A DNA stretch of 64,000 bases from Zhengitettix transpicula (Eukaryota; Arthropoda; Insecta; Orthoptera; Tetrigidae), in contig CM073591.1 in assembly GCA_037074705.1 (NCBI GenBank), positions 6,799,087 to 6,863,086 of the forward strand. Direction: 5' to 3'. The notes under the pieces were generated by a model. That model saw only the letters and a list, made by a program, of their open reading frames with translations, searched no databases and was not told the DNA's origin. Made by a program: the position numbers and the translations under genes. How positions within the stretch are numbered: position 1 is the stretch's first letter; the number at the start of each line of letters is the position of its first letter. Of the stretch, positions 1 through 10,176 are shown one piece after another.

Positions 1-345
1 GACCCGTCCACCACCACCCTTTAGGGGCCGTGGTGGTGAAAATATTCGGAGAAATATGTTTCTGAGGTCAAAGAGATTGATAGTAGTTTGACCGATGTTC
101 TCTGTATATAATTTTAACCCCTTACAGCAGGGGGAAGGAGCACCCTTAGGGGTGGGTGGGGTTGCAGGGGGGGACGTCACAAGGAGAAAATATCGCGAAC
201 ACAACCGAGATTGGAGTCAAATCCACGGGTTATGGATGTCACTGAGTTTAATTATGGCATTCAAAACTTGCCCGTTTTAACTCCACCCCACCACCCCCAA
301 GCGTGAGGGGTGGTGAATTTCAAACATGTTAAACAGTGTATTTTA
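1..345. repeat. Dispersed repeat family D, copy 1
   Basis: Non-coding dispersed repeat. It carries the family's recognisable pieces in order: a G-rich 'gcacccttaggggtggg' block, 'gacgtcacaaggagaa', 'gagattggagtcaaatcca' and 'tatggatgtc(a/g)ctgag'. The same order is seen near 5.0-5.9, 15.3-15.8, 16.6-16.8 and 63.8-64.0 kb, some copies inverted. Short frames across it are not conserved between copies. I do not recognise the family. Confidence 0.6.
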
Positions 346-404
346 AGCTTTGAATAATTTTTTTAAGGGTTAATTAGATTTATAGGGTTTCTACCGGCCG
401 GCCT

Positions 405-478
405 GCTGTGGTGTAGTGGCCAGCGTCATCGCCTCGAATCACAGAGGTCCCGGGTTCGAATCCCGGCATGTTTGTGGT
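405..478 (+). repeat. tRNA-like sequence, probably the head of a tRNA-derived SINE
   Basis: The stretch contains an A-box-like 'gtggtgtagtggccagcg' and a perfect B-box-like 'gggttcgaatccc', spaced as in a tRNA. A CCTC/GAGG anticodon-type stem lies between them. The acceptor stem does not close convincingly and no CCA-proximal pairing is seen. A tRNA pseudogene or SINE promoter is therefore likelier than a working tRNA. SINE heads of this type keep the RNA polymerase III A and B boxes. The following 200 bases (about 480-690) have no recognised content and run into family D-like sequence. Confidence 0.5.
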
Positions 479-913
479 CGTCCTGGAGGGGGAGAATCGA
501 CACTTGACCAGGTGTCACTCCTGGATCGAAAATGTGGCATGTAAGGTGACAGCCGTCTCGGTGGGGGCAAGGCCCTTCATGGGTGGGCTGTCGAGCCAAG
601 GAGTTAGTATAGTGTTTGTACCGATGTTGGCTGTGTGTAAACTCACCCCCTCCCCCCTTTCGGCTTGTGGAGGTGAGAAAATTTAGATATAGTGGTCGAG
701 GTGTCTTGCATAAAAAATAATGGAAAAGCTACAGAGTTTGGAGTCAAACGGGGAGGGGGGGGGTTATAGACAACCCAGGCAACGCCGGCACCGATCTAGT
801 GATAAATAAAACAGGGATTCTGTAAAAGAAATATTGAGGAAATTGGAAGTAAGATAATAAATTAAAAAACTGAATAAAAAATTTCAATCTTCAAAGAATA
901 AATATATATATAT

Positions 914-1703
914 TGTAGTGAATAACAACGGTAAGTGGCCGGCCCTTTGTCCGCGGGCCTGAGAAGGAATTAATTAAACGTGCACGTGCGCTCCGGCGAG
1001 GCCCCAAGAAGCCGAGGGTACGCGTCCTCTTTTTTTTGCATCGTTTGAGGGGGGGGGGGCGAAGTAAGGGTATATACTCCACACCCGGGTGAAAGTAGAC
1101 AGAGAGAGAGAGAGGACTGAAAGTGGAGTGAGAGAGGCGAGAGGGTGGAAAATTTGGCGAGCTGTAAGGAACAAAGAAGATTCTACTTGGAAACCCAGGA
1201 GGACGAGGTAGACCCCGAAGAAGATGGTTGGACGGAGTGGAGGAAGATCTGCGGAAGCTGGGATGTAGAAATTGGAAGAGGACAGCACATGATCGTGAAG
1301 GATGGAAGAAGCTCGTTGGATAGAGCCAAGGTTCACTACGGACTGTAGCGCCATGATGGAAGAAGAAGTAAGGAACAAGAGTTTAGGAGTGTGGACGCCC
1401 ATCGCGTGGAGGCCGAAGAAGGAGATCGTGGGGGTTGCTACAAGACCAGTGATCCTCTGCTGATGCTGCGAGGTAAAGTAAGGGTTGCCATTACTGTAAA
1501 GTGCCTTCAGACACAGGACGGAACTAATCCACATTACCTTGTGGAGGAGGAGGAGTTCATTAACCAGGCCGGAGATAATTATTGTTAATTTATTGCAGAC
1601 TATATACATATATATATAGCTGCTGGCGCCCAATCAATTATTTTAATGTATTTTTTATGTAATAAAGTTCTTTTTATATATATGGTAATAAAATCAAATT
1701 ATT

Positions 1704-1706
<3 letters not shown>
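914..1706 (+). mobile_element. Element family G, copy 1 (TGTAGTG...ATTACA), LTR- or MITE-like
   Basis: It begins 'tgtagtgaataac' directly after an AT repeat and ends 'attattaca' directly before another. It contains a TATA-like 'gggtatatactcc', a 'tggcgcccaat' motif resembling a tRNA-Lys primer-binding site, and AATAAA near the end. Together with the AT flank, the ends form a short inverted repeat, ATATATTGTA(G/A)T. A second copy lies at 24,814-25,423 and part of a third, inverted, at about 23,730-23,877. A solo LTR or a non-autonomous DNA element are both possible; no internal coding region is present to decide. This copy is longer than the second because a LINE fragment is nested in it. Confidence 0.55.
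1174..1368 (+). pseudogene. 5'-truncated LINE 3' end (reverse-transcriptase C-terminus) nested in family G
   Basis: In one frame this reads GRGRPRRRWLDGVEEDL, then a KLGCRNWK / DREGWKKLV block, then a stop. This is the typical C-terminal tail of non-LTR retrotransposon ORF2 proteins (R-P-R-x-R-W ... D-R-E-x-W). The 3' end is 'gaagaagaag'. Both sides carry the 9-bp direct repeat 'taaggaaca' (1165-1173 and 1369-1377). The second copy of family G at about 25.04 kb has only one 'taaggaaca' and no insert, so it is the empty site. It is a dead fragment of target-primed reverse transcription, with only about 60 codons present. Confidence 0.8.

Positions 1707-1741
<35 letters not shown>
1707..1741. 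repeat. (AT)n microsatellite
   Basis: Pure AT dinucleotide run directly abutting the 3' end of the family G element. Confidence 0.9.
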
Positions 1742-1744
<3 letters not shown>

Positions 1745-2480
1745 AGGCCGAAAAAAATAGTTGTAGATGGCTGAAGGTTGAGGCCTCGACTGCATCGTCG
1801 GTCGTTTCGTAATATTTATTTTCTTGCAAGTCTCTGCACTTGTCCACGGCGATAACGCGTCCGAGTTATCAGGAGCTAATCTGGAACGAGGCCGAGCAAG
1901 TCAGAGATAAGCGCCGCAGCAGCAGCAGCATCTCTGGTCAGGGAAATCAAGAGACGCGACGCGACGAAGCAACCGTCCAGCCCTTACAGGCTGAAGAAGA
2001 AGAAACGTCGTTCCCCCGACCTTATCAGTGTGTAGCAGGCGGTGCCCGGGTATTTATTTCTACGAGCGTCCCCCCCCCCAAAAAAAGAGATTACCCACAA
2101 AGTTCCGCCCACAGATAATAAACAGGTCGCGCTGCTGCAAGGAGAAAACCCAACTGATGAATCGAACAGTCGTCAAATGAAAGAACCGTTTATTTATATT
2201 TCATAATTTCACTCCCCTGTCTGTTGTATCGCGGACACGCCGTTGCCCGGGTGTTTATTTCTGTAAGTGCCGCGGACAAAGTATTCAACTCTACACATGA
2301 ACAAATTAATCAAGGAGTGCTTTAACCTAACCCATATTGCAGAGGTAATGCCAATGACGTCATGAGTGCCGCAATACTCCCGGTAACAAATACTCTTGGT
2401 GCCTTGAGATCGTCGCAAATACTCCCGGGGGCGTTCAGAGAGTCAAGGATATTCTACTATGAACCCCTGAGGCATTCTAA
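1742..2480. other. Intergenic, no gene recognised; paired 'gttgcccgggt' motifs
   Basis: I see no gene here. Two blocks around 2030-2075 and 2222-2270 share 'g(c/t)(g/t)cccgggt(a/g)tttatttct', related to the 'gcgttgcccgggttgt' end of repeat family D at 15.3 kb. A short stretch of CAG/CTG-like codons at 1915-1935 is simple sequence. Short frames are open by chance. Confidence 0.4.
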
Positions 2481-2481
2481 A

Positions 2482-2990
2482 GTACACAAAAAAAGTGTGA
2501 ACCGGATGGATAAAACCGAAAAACGACCCAAGCGAGGAACTGGTTATGGGTTGGTATCAGCGACTTGGAATGTGAGAAGCCTGCCACAGACAGGAAAGTA
2601 GTTCTGGAGGGGCGTCCAGGTGGCAGGAGATACAGAGGTAGACCAAGGAAGCGTTGGAGGAAGGAGATGGACAGCCAAGGAAGAAGATAGACCAAGGGTC
2701 TACAAGGACCGTAGGATCAAAGAGTCAGAGAGACAGACATCCAAGGAAGCGTTGGAGGAAGGAGATGGACAGCCAAGGAAGAAGATAAGACCAAGGGTCT
2801 ACAAGGACCGTAGCATCAAAGAGTCAGAGAGACAGACATTTAAAGAAAGAAAATTTGTATGCTCATGACATGGAGCACCTCTGAGATCACTATCTAGAGA
2901 GCAACAGTGCTGCCAACACTGACAGATCCAAACAACGCTTCAGAGAACGACCATAAGTCAGAACCTTATCTACAACAACAACAACAACAA
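2482..2990 (+). mobile_element. Internally deleted LINE: endonuclease start joined to RT end
   Basis: One frame reads GTGYGLVSATWNVRSLPQTGK; T-W-N-V-R-S-L is the N-terminal signature of the AP-type endonuclease of RTE/CR1-like LINEs. Only about 25 bases later another frame reads GGRRYRGRPRKRWRKEMDSQ, the C-terminal tail of LINE ORF2. About 900 codons that should lie between are missing. The tail-coding block is then partly duplicated (about 110-bp period, 2630-2860). A (CAA)n-rich 3' end follows near 2975-2990. It cannot make an active enzyme; it is a non-autonomous or dead derivative. Confidence 0.65.
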
Positions 2991-4580
2991 AAATAATTAT
3001 ACCGACGTTTCGTCCTTTGTCTAGGATATCTTCAGGTTTATCGTGAAAACGACGGTATTTCCAATATAATTTTGCTTATCAACATAATTTTCCGACTCAA
3101 GACCAGTTTTGTCCCTTCTTGGGTATTGCCACGAGTGTCTCTGGAGTTAAAAGTGGAAGAGACTTGACACGGAGCATCTCTGAGATTAAAAACCTTATAG
3201 CATAATTAACTTCATCATCTACAACAACAACAACGGTGCCTCATCAAACTAGAAAGGGGAATGATTAAGATACGGACGCAACGTTCCTTGGTTTCCAGTC
3301 AAGAAAGATCGTTTAGTCAGGCCGATGTAACAGCGTCAGAGCAAGTAATTTTAATAAAGGAACATCCCTGTAAATCCACAGCATTAAAAACAAAGATATC
3401 ACAATTACAGAGATATTTAGTTGGTTTTTTTTGGAATTAAGAAAGATCGTTTAGTCAGACCGATGTAGCAGTGTGTGAGTCGTATATTTTTTTTCGGACA
3501 GACAAACACAGTTTCTTTATCGTTATAGAATGTGATTAATCTGACAACCAGATCTGATAGGATAGGAGGATAAGCAGCAGTTAATTAATGACGTCACAGT
3601 TGAGGTTATGACGTCACGACAGTGGCAAGAGTGACCCATAGAAAACTTTTTCCATGATTAATTGGATGATTAGATAAAAAAAAATTAATTAATCTACCAC
3701 AAGTGAAGTGGGGTTTGTGAAAGGGAATTAAAACCTTATCACTGAAGCCATTGTTTGGGATGTCAACAACCCTTGGCAGCGATGCTCCACGTCAAATCAC
3801 TTCTCATTTGTGATCGGTGGCTTAATAAATAACCTTTGCTAGTTGATATCTTGTACTCATGGTCTTCGGCTACACGTTCCTTTTGATACTAATGAGAAAT
3901 TTCCGTCCGATTACATCATCTCTGGAATGTAGAGACAAGTGACTGACGACCCGTACAACAGACAATAAAGGGGGGGATGCCTCATTCTCTCTCTCTGTCT
4001 GCTTACAAACAAGCCGAGGCGGCACCTTGGTCTGTTCTGAGAGGTGTATGACGTTCCGGGGGGTCACAGACCCTTGGGGCATACGGTAAGTGTCCTGTAG
4101 TTGCTCCCATTGGAACAGTCAGCCTCCTAAAAATGGTCGAGGCACTGGACTAGAGAATTTTTTTTTAATAATAATAATTATTAATTCCGCTCTTAACAAA
4201 GAGAGATCGTTTAGTCTGGCCGATGTAACAGTAAGAGCAACTGCCTTTATGTTTTAATATCATCATCTATGGATTTCCCAACATTGTTGTTTATATCATC
4301 TCAGAGATGCTCCGAAAACATCAGGGGTCCCCCAAAATAAAAATTATTATTTTTTCTCTTTTAAATGTAAAACAAAGACTCGTCGCATTTTTAAACAGTA
4401 TTTGTGATTGGTTTATTAAATGGTCTTCGCTAGTTTTAAATTCTTTGTAACCTTGACGAAGACCACAACAGGTGTTCGAAACGTCTCTACTCTAAATTGG
4501 GTATTGTTCAGGAATTAATTTTTCTGTTCTACGTTGCGCCGTTCGTTTGTTGTTAGTGATGTTTTTCCATAGATGCTATT
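2991..4580. repeat. Repeat-rich intergenic stretch with a thrice-repeated 'agatcgtttagtc' block
   Basis: No gene recognised. A block reading 'agatcgtttagtc(a/t)g(g/a)ccgatgta' occurs at about 3305, 3446 and 4203. A Penelope-type 'gacgaag...gaaacgtc' motif occurs at 4450-4490 and in reverse at 3000-3050. Motifs like 'gcatctctgagat' recur here and elsewhere in the window. Short frames have no recognisable content. Confidence 0.45.
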
Positions 4581-4582
4581 GA

Positions 4583-4990
4583 GTGCAGTCGCTTTCCCCG
4601 CCGCCGCCGCCCCCCGCCCTTCCAGAGCCTCCGCCGCGGCGTGTGACGTCAACGACAATAACAAATCAAATTCCGCTTCACCGGAGCAGCCATTTTGTAC
4701 GTAACGTCGTTAAAACCCGTAGCTCTCGCGACTTCCCTCGCAACACTGCCGGGACCGATATATATATATATATATGGAAGCAGGTAACAAACGGAGCGTG
4801 GGAAGCAGAACTGAGTAGATCAGAGCGCGGCGGATCAATGCGCAGACGGGGCGGGGGGGGGGGGGAGGAAGGATCATTTCATGACGTTCACGCGAGGGGC
4901 ATTCTGGGAGACGCAACTCTACACCCGCGGCGGATGTTCCTTGCCACCACCGTAAGGGGGTGGGTGAGACGCGTCCACCGCCCTCTACGT
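4583..4990. repeat. Dispersed repeat family E, copy 1
   Basis: Shares 'caaattccgcttcaccgga', 'gcagccattttg(t/c)acgtaac', 'actgagtagatca' and 'gcgcggcggat' with 29,745-30,060, and part of this with 32,900-33,000. An open frame of 136 codons crosses it but is not preserved in the other copies, so I do not call it a gene. An (AT)n tract and poly-G runs are embedded. Confidence 0.6.
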
Positions 4991-4999
4991 TAAAATGGC

Positions 5000-5260
5000 C
5001 GATATTTGCGCCGGGTAAATGTTATTCGGGGGGGCTGTGAGGTTGATGACGCTCCTGAGGATACTTTCAACTCCTTCCGGCATAGGATGGAACCACCCTT
5101 AGCAGGGGGTGGAGGTGCAGGGACATAACACTTACAACAGCTGTGTTAAATTGCGGCAACCCGCGTAACGCCGGCCACCATCATGGTATTATATATATAT
5201 ATATGTATATATATATACAGACAAGGATTCAGTATACTAATTGATTGTAACATGTTCTGT
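5000..5260. repeat. Family D fragment with terminal (AT)n
   Basis: Contains 'caacccgcgtaacgccggccaccatcatggtatt' style sequence followed by an AT run, matching the last 50 bases of this window (63,949 onward). Confidence 0.5.
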
Positions 5261-5278
5261 TAATGTGGAAGGAATACT

Positions 5279-5452
5279 CGAGGGTGGTCTGAAAAGTTTC
5301 CGACCTCAACGTGAAGATGGCAGCACTAGTAAATAAAAACTAGTGAATTTACAGAGGTGGGAACATCGCAAGGGGAGAAGTTACAAGGAGACTGTGTTTA
5401 AAAAAAATATCTTCTATCATTGTTGGGTCGGAAACGTTTCAGACCACCCTCG
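5279..5452. mobile_element. Mariner-type MITE with 28-bp terminal inverted repeats
   Basis: The left end is 'cgagggtggtctgaaaagtt' followed by 'tccgacct'. The right end is its reverse complement with two mismatches. The family is recognisable: mariner TIRs characteristically read 'cgagggt..tctgaaaagtttc'. A TA lies next to the right end and near the left end, fitting TA target duplication. Total length is about 174 bp, far below the roughly 1.3 kb of an autonomous mariner, and no transposase remains. It is therefore a non-autonomous deletion derivative. Confidence 0.82.
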
Positions 5453-5509
5453 TATATCAAAGAAGACAGAACACGAATAAGAAATTTTAAAAAAATTATG
5501 AGGAAAGAA

Positions 5510-5900
5510 AGAAATATCGGGGTTCGATATTTTCAACCATGCAAAAAACGGCCGATATTGGAGTCGGATAAATAAGGGATTGTTGGTGTTTCTACCGATG
5601 TTGTTTGTGTGTGGATAAAGTCAACGCCTTTTCCCGGCACGCGAGGGGATCGCCCTTAAGGGTCGGAGGAAACGTCACACAAAAATAACTCTGAACCAAC
5701 TCGAAATTGAAGTCAAATCCAGGATTATGGATGTCGCTGAGTTGAATTGTCGTATTCATCTTGACGGTAAACCCCCCCCCCCCCAGGGGTGGAAGTTAGA
5801 CGCATGATATTAGCGTCGGATTAATATTTTTAGAGGTCGAAGCGATTTATGGTGTTCCTACCGATGTTGTTGCCTGCTCTACAACGGCGGCGGCGAGTGA
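5510..5900. repeat. Dispersed repeat family D, copy 2
   Basis: Carries 'gattggagtcgga', 'ctaccgatgttgtttgtgtg', a G-rich block at 5645 and 'ttatggatgtcgctgag', in the same order as in copy 1. No coding content. Confidence 0.55.
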
Positions 5901-6480
5901 TTTACAATAAATATGTGTGAAAAAAAACAATATGTATAAACATACATGAACTTAAATTAGTCTTAATTGACTTACTTTAGTGCTTAATTTAATGATAATC
6001 TTGTTCTGTATTTCAATTTGTTAATTTCTATCGTTCCAAAAAATTTTATTGTCTATTACAATATATATTTTTGTATTTAAATTATTTTATCCTTAAAGTT
6101 TAATTATAATTTTTAATCCTTTATTTTTTCTTTTTATCAAATTCTTCGTCCCAATTCCTTTGGATTGTTTCCTTTTATTCTGTTTTAAGATTTCATCAAT
6201 CCATTATTTTTTTCCCTTTTTTTTTATTTATTTACACATCTTAACCTCTTTCAGTTTTTATATATTTGTAGTCATCCGTCCTATTAAAATTTCTTTCTTT
6301 AATTATTTACATTGTTACATTAGAATTACTGCCATATATTTTGTATTCACCTTCACTTCACTTTCTTCCCACTAACTGTCTGGCAGTGATGCTTGTGTTT
6401 GCTCTCAAAATAAATGTTCTGCTTGGTTCATTCTTATTTTATGCAACTATTACTCATCTTTTTTTTTTTTTTTTGGGGGG
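5901..6480. other. AT-rich stretch, no gene recognised
   Basis: Strongly T-rich on the top strand with many in-frame stops; the 71-codon frame at 6160 is a hydrophobic product of poly-pyrimidine sequence. It ends in a T-run followed by a G-run at 6459-6485. Confidence 0.5.
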
Positions 6481-6489
6481 GGGGGTTTG

Positions 6490-7515
6490 TCAACTGTAAT
6501 GCTGCACTTGTGTCGCTCTAGGCTCTTGTGTGTGTGTGTGTTTTATTTGTTTTAGTTTTCTTAGCACCTTGAAGAAAGGAACAAGGCTTGTGGTCATCTC
6601 TACTCCCAACCCACTGCAGTAACAACTACCATAAGTCATCAGGTTGGCAGCACTGCAGCCCTCCTGCAGCTAAATGGCCGACATTGACGTACGTATTAGA
6701 CAGCGTTCTTCTGTGCTTGAATTCTTAAAAATTCGCATTCACGTAAGGCCTGAGTAATGCCCGTGGTGGCGCAACAGCGGATGTTGTCAGCGCTGACCGT
6801 CGATGGCTCAGGGCGCAAGACCACGCTTTTAATTTCTGCATTTGGCTATTTTAGTCCTGTTTTATCTGCCCTTGTGGCAAGTGGTTTCTCTCAAGTGCAT
6901 TGTAATACACTGGGTTGATGTGGCACGTAGCTCCACTGGTTGAGGCAGTCTTCTGGGAGGTTGCTTGGTCCGCATCAGCATGTGTTGACTTGGCTGCGGT
7001 GTCTGTTGTTCCATCATGGCGGAGATTGAGGAAGCGGCCCAACAACTGTTCCCTGCGGAATGCCGGAGTTGATCCGGCCACGGCTCGTCGAAGGCCTGCT
7101 GGATCTCTAGGCAGACTCCCGCACACGGTTACAGTTTCACTTCAAGTCAGCGTCCCCTCGTGAGAGTCTGTTTCCAAAGGTATATAAATAGAGGGACCAA
7201 CGGGTGACTGACGTAACCCTTGCAGGAGTTGGCAGCAGCGGCAGCGGCGGCGGCGGTTTATCGCATTACGGACCAATTGAAGCGGAGCAGATGTCGAGAG
7301 CGAAATCGTGAGCCGCCAACGCAACGCAACTGGATCGCAACTGGTTTCAGTGGGTAATTGCAGCCGGACCAACTGGGATCAATTGGACCAAAGTGGACAG
7401 GGGCAACAGCCATTGACGTCACACGTGGAGACGATCTGCAAGGTCGCGCGACGCCAGACAGATCAGCTCTCGATATCTGCGGCCCTTGGCAACGATGCGT
7501 CTTCTATTAAGTAAA
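6490..7515. repeat. Family B fragment and LINE-derivative 3' end (family H), then unassigned sequence
   Basis: At about 6500-6600 a family B block ('gcacttgtgtcgctctaggctctt') appears. At 6612-6850 the reverse of the 3' end of the deleted LINE family seen at 8.0-9.2 kb appears ('aggttggcagcactgcagcc', 'tacgtattagacagcgttctt'). From 6905 to 7515 the sequence is GC-richer with short open frames on both strands, but none has recognisable domain content. Confidence 0.45.
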
Positions 7516-7518
7516 ACA

Positions 7519-7541
7519 GAGTGTGTGTGTGTGTGTGTGTG
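7519..7541. repeat. (GT)n microsatellite
   Basis: Uninterrupted GT run; it sits just upstream of a family D fragment (about 7570-7740). Confidence 0.9.
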
Positions 7542-7794
7542 TTCCTTACACAAATCCACATCCGTGACGGAAATTCACGTGTTCCTCGCGACCGAGAAAC
7601 AAAAACTTTGCGGGGGTGAGAAACGTCTTCAAGGAGGCCAAAGACATTGATCGTGTTTCTCCCGACGTTACCTGAGTATAATTTCAACCCCCCCCCCCCG
7701 TCACAGCACGGGGAAGTATTCCGTTTCCCCTCCCTTGCCGTCACCTTGTGTGTTGTGTGTCGCACTCACGGGGCCCTCTTACAGTATTTTTTTT

Positions 7795-7860
7795 AATCAC
7801 CTGACGAAAGGAAACAAGGATTCCAAAAAACGGCGTAGTGTGGTATTTACATTATCAGAC
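7795..7860. repeat. Family B terminal fragment
   Basis: Reads 'aatcacctgacgaaaggaa' then 'acaaggattcc', the same end seen in the hairpins at 10.0 and 18.4 kb. Confidence 0.5.
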
Positions 7861-8046
7861 GTATTATATTTTAATTTCTTGAGGTTTTAGGTTATGAGCC
7901 ACGTCAACCCACAAACATACAAAACTTTATTTCTCTCTTACTACTACGAGGCCGCTTCAACAAGTAACGCCATCTATTTTCTTTTCTTCTTCTCCCCTTT
8001 AATAAGTTAGTCATGTTGAAAATTTTGAACTTGTGCGCGCGTTTCC

Positions 8047-8365
8047 TCAAACATTCAACCTACTGCAGTAACAACTTCCTATGTCAACAGGTTGGCAGCA
8101 CTGCAGCCCTCTTGCAGCCAAATGGCTGACATTGACGTACGTATTAGACAGCGTTCTTTTGTGAGCCTTAGCCTTCTTCAGCAGTTCCTGCCATTCCTTC
8201 CTATTCTTTACTTTCAACATCCTGACATTCTGCATCTTCCCACCTTGCAATAGTATTTTTAGAGCCCCCGGTCTACAGATGGACAGTACATTCCATGATC
8301 CCAGTCTCAAGTCTTTAAAAGGTTTGCCATCCGTCCGGCAGACTTCGTTTGTTAGCCCCAACCTG
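8047..8365 (-). mobile_element. Internally deleted LINE (family H), copy 1: endonuclease start joined to RT end
   Basis: The minus strand encodes an uninterrupted 104-codon frame. Its first third, DLRLGSWNVLSICRPGALKI, is the start of a LINE AP-endonuclease domain (S-W-N-V-x-S). Its middle, VKNRKEWQELLKKAKAHK, is the end of a LINE ORF2 (E-W-x-x-L-x-x-K-A-K-x-H). The catalytic endonuclease residues and the whole RT domain are missing between them. The 3' tail ends in 'aggttggcagcactgcag' in reverse and recurs at 6.6, 8.56 and 9.06 kb. The joined frame is open in this copy and largely shared by the next, so the deletion predates their copying. Confidence 0.7.
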
Positions 8366-8527
8366 GAGGACCAGGGTATCTCTTTTAGTCAGGTCTTCCC
8401 TCAAGACCTGTCCGGACAGGGAGACCCACAGCTCTTGAGGTCATCAGAACACACAAACCCCCACCGTCACCACGATAAGGCAGCAGCGACACCATCGGTG
8501 GGGCCTCAAATATGTAATCTTCAACTA

Positions 8528-8806
8528 GGCCGCGACTCCTCAAACATTCTTGCTCCAACCCACTGCATCATCAGGTTGGCAGCACTGCAGTCCTCTTGCA
8601 GCCAAATGATGGCGGACATGCACCTACGTATTAGACAGCGTTCTTTTGTGAGCCTTAGACGTCCTATTCTTTACTTTCAACATCCTGACATTCTGCATCA
8701 CTCCACCTTGCAATAGTATTTTTAGAGTCCCCGGTCTACAGATGGACAGTACATTCCATGATCCAAGTCTCAAGTCCCTTAAAACGTTTCCCATCCGTCC
8801 GGCCAT
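8528..8806 (-). mobile_element. Internally deleted LINE (family H), copy 2
   Basis: Same structure and orientation as its neighbour, about 480 bp away. DLRLGSWNVLSICRPGTLKI is fused to MQNVRMLKVKNR, then a shorter tail, TSKAHKRTLSNT. The E-W-Q-E-L-L-K-K segment is lost by a further small deletion. The two copies share the join, so they are one family rather than two independent deletions. Sequence 8810-9000 upstream continues as a shared 5' region. Confidence 0.7.
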
Positions 8807-9004
8807 TCCCTGCTGTAGACTTCGTAATGATTGTTTGTTAGGGTTGTTAGCTCCAAGCTGGAGGACCAGTCAGGTTCTTCCCTCAAAACCTGTCCGGCAA
8901 GGGCGACCCATAACTCTTGAGGTCACGACACCGCCACGACAAGGCAGAGACACCAACGATGAGGCCTCAACTAAGTTAGTTAACTGAAAATCTTCAACTT
9001 GGCC

Positions 9005-9260
9005 GTGACTCCTAAAACATTCTTGCTCCAATCCACTGCAGTATCAACTTCCGTAAGTCATCAGGTTGGCAGCACTGCAGCCCTCTTGCAGCCAAATGAT
9101 GGCTTGACATGGACGTACGTATTAGACAGCGTTCTCTCTCGCTCTCTCCGTGCTTGAATTCTTAAAATTCGCATTCATGAAAGGCCTGAGTAATGCCCAT
9201 CGTGACGCAATAGTGGATGATGTCAGCACTGACCGTCGATGGCTGAGGAAGCAAGACCAC
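9005..9260 (-). mobile_element. Family H 3' end, copy 3 (truncated)
   Basis: Only the 3' non-coding tail ('gcagcactgcagccctctt', 'tacgtattagacagcgttct' on the plus strand) is shared. Beyond it lies a block at 9150-9260 that matches 6715-6840 ('gtaatgccc', 'tgaccgtcgatggct'). Together with the two neighbours it forms a head-to-tail series at about 480-500 bp spacing. Confidence 0.55.
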
Positions 9261-10030
9261 GCTTTTCACGCCATTGTTACAAGCTGCACGGGGACTACGT
9301 TGATAAGGAAAGATTTAATCAAGAATGTTGTGGGTTTATGCTGTAGAAATTGCATTCAATTGTCTTCACAAATAAAAGAGATGACGCACGACTGTTGAAC
9401 TCGCCCTCGTACGTCCCTCTGAATGCGCTGCTCTTGATGCAATCTATTTTTAAGTTTTATTCTCCGTTGAAAACTGCGCGGGGGTGGGGGGGGGGCGGGT
9501 AGTACGGAGCGGTTTTATTCCCTACGCGTTGTTGCCAACTTCCGCGAAACGAACACAATTACCACTTAACTTTGAAAGCCTTCAGCACTTTGAATCGCAA
9601 CGTTCCAGGAATCGCTTATTACGTCTTTCTCTCTCTCTCTCTTTCTATCCATTCTCCTCTTATCTGTTTACGAGCGCAAACGCTTTATTCTCTCTTCTTT
9701 ATTTTTTTAATCGCCTTACTTTCCAGCCTTCTATATTAATCTCCCTATTCTCTAACACTCTTTCAATTACCCTCCTCTATCTCTCTGTGACTTCAGCTTT
9801 ATTTCGCGTCCTCTCTTAAATCGCCTTAGCTGTCTATCCTATTACTTTCACTACAGGCCCTTGTGCATCCACCTTCTCTAACTACCTCACCCTCTCTCTC
9901 TTAATCGCCTTGCGTGTCTAACAACCCCTTACCTGCACAGACGTGTCCGTTTACCTCGTCTCATACAACAACGCCTGTGTTGATTACATAAACAACCAGC
10001 CAACACCAGGTGATAGAAGATGTACCACGC
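9261..10030. other. Pyrimidine-rich intergenic stretch, no gene recognised
   Basis: Dominated by CT-rich sequence including a (CT)n tract at about 9629-9645. The 111-codon frame at 9484 is a serine/leucine-rich product of simple sequence. AATAAA occurs at 9371 but no transcript can be assigned. Confidence 0.4.
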
Positions 10031-10035
10031 CACAC

Positions 10036-10176
10036 CGACGTTTCTGCGGTCCTTGTTGCTTTCGCCAGATGCTGGTCACCTCCTTGGGTTGCGTCCTTCT
10101 CACGGTTCTTGCGATTTTCGTTTTTTTTTGGAATCACCTGACGAAATCAACAAGGACGGCAGAAACGTTACTCACT
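10036..10176. repeat. Family B foldback with arms of about 40 bp
   Basis: 'cgtttctgcggtccttgttg' at the left pairs with 'caacaaggacggcagaaacg' at the right. The arms surround about 55 bp. The arm is the same terminal sequence as in the longer hairpin at 18.4 kb, so this is a member of a foldback repeat family. Confidence 0.65.

Noticed and set aside
974..1633. 219-codon minus-strand open frame
   Set aside because: It lies antisense over a family G element and its nested LINE tail and is broken in copy 2.
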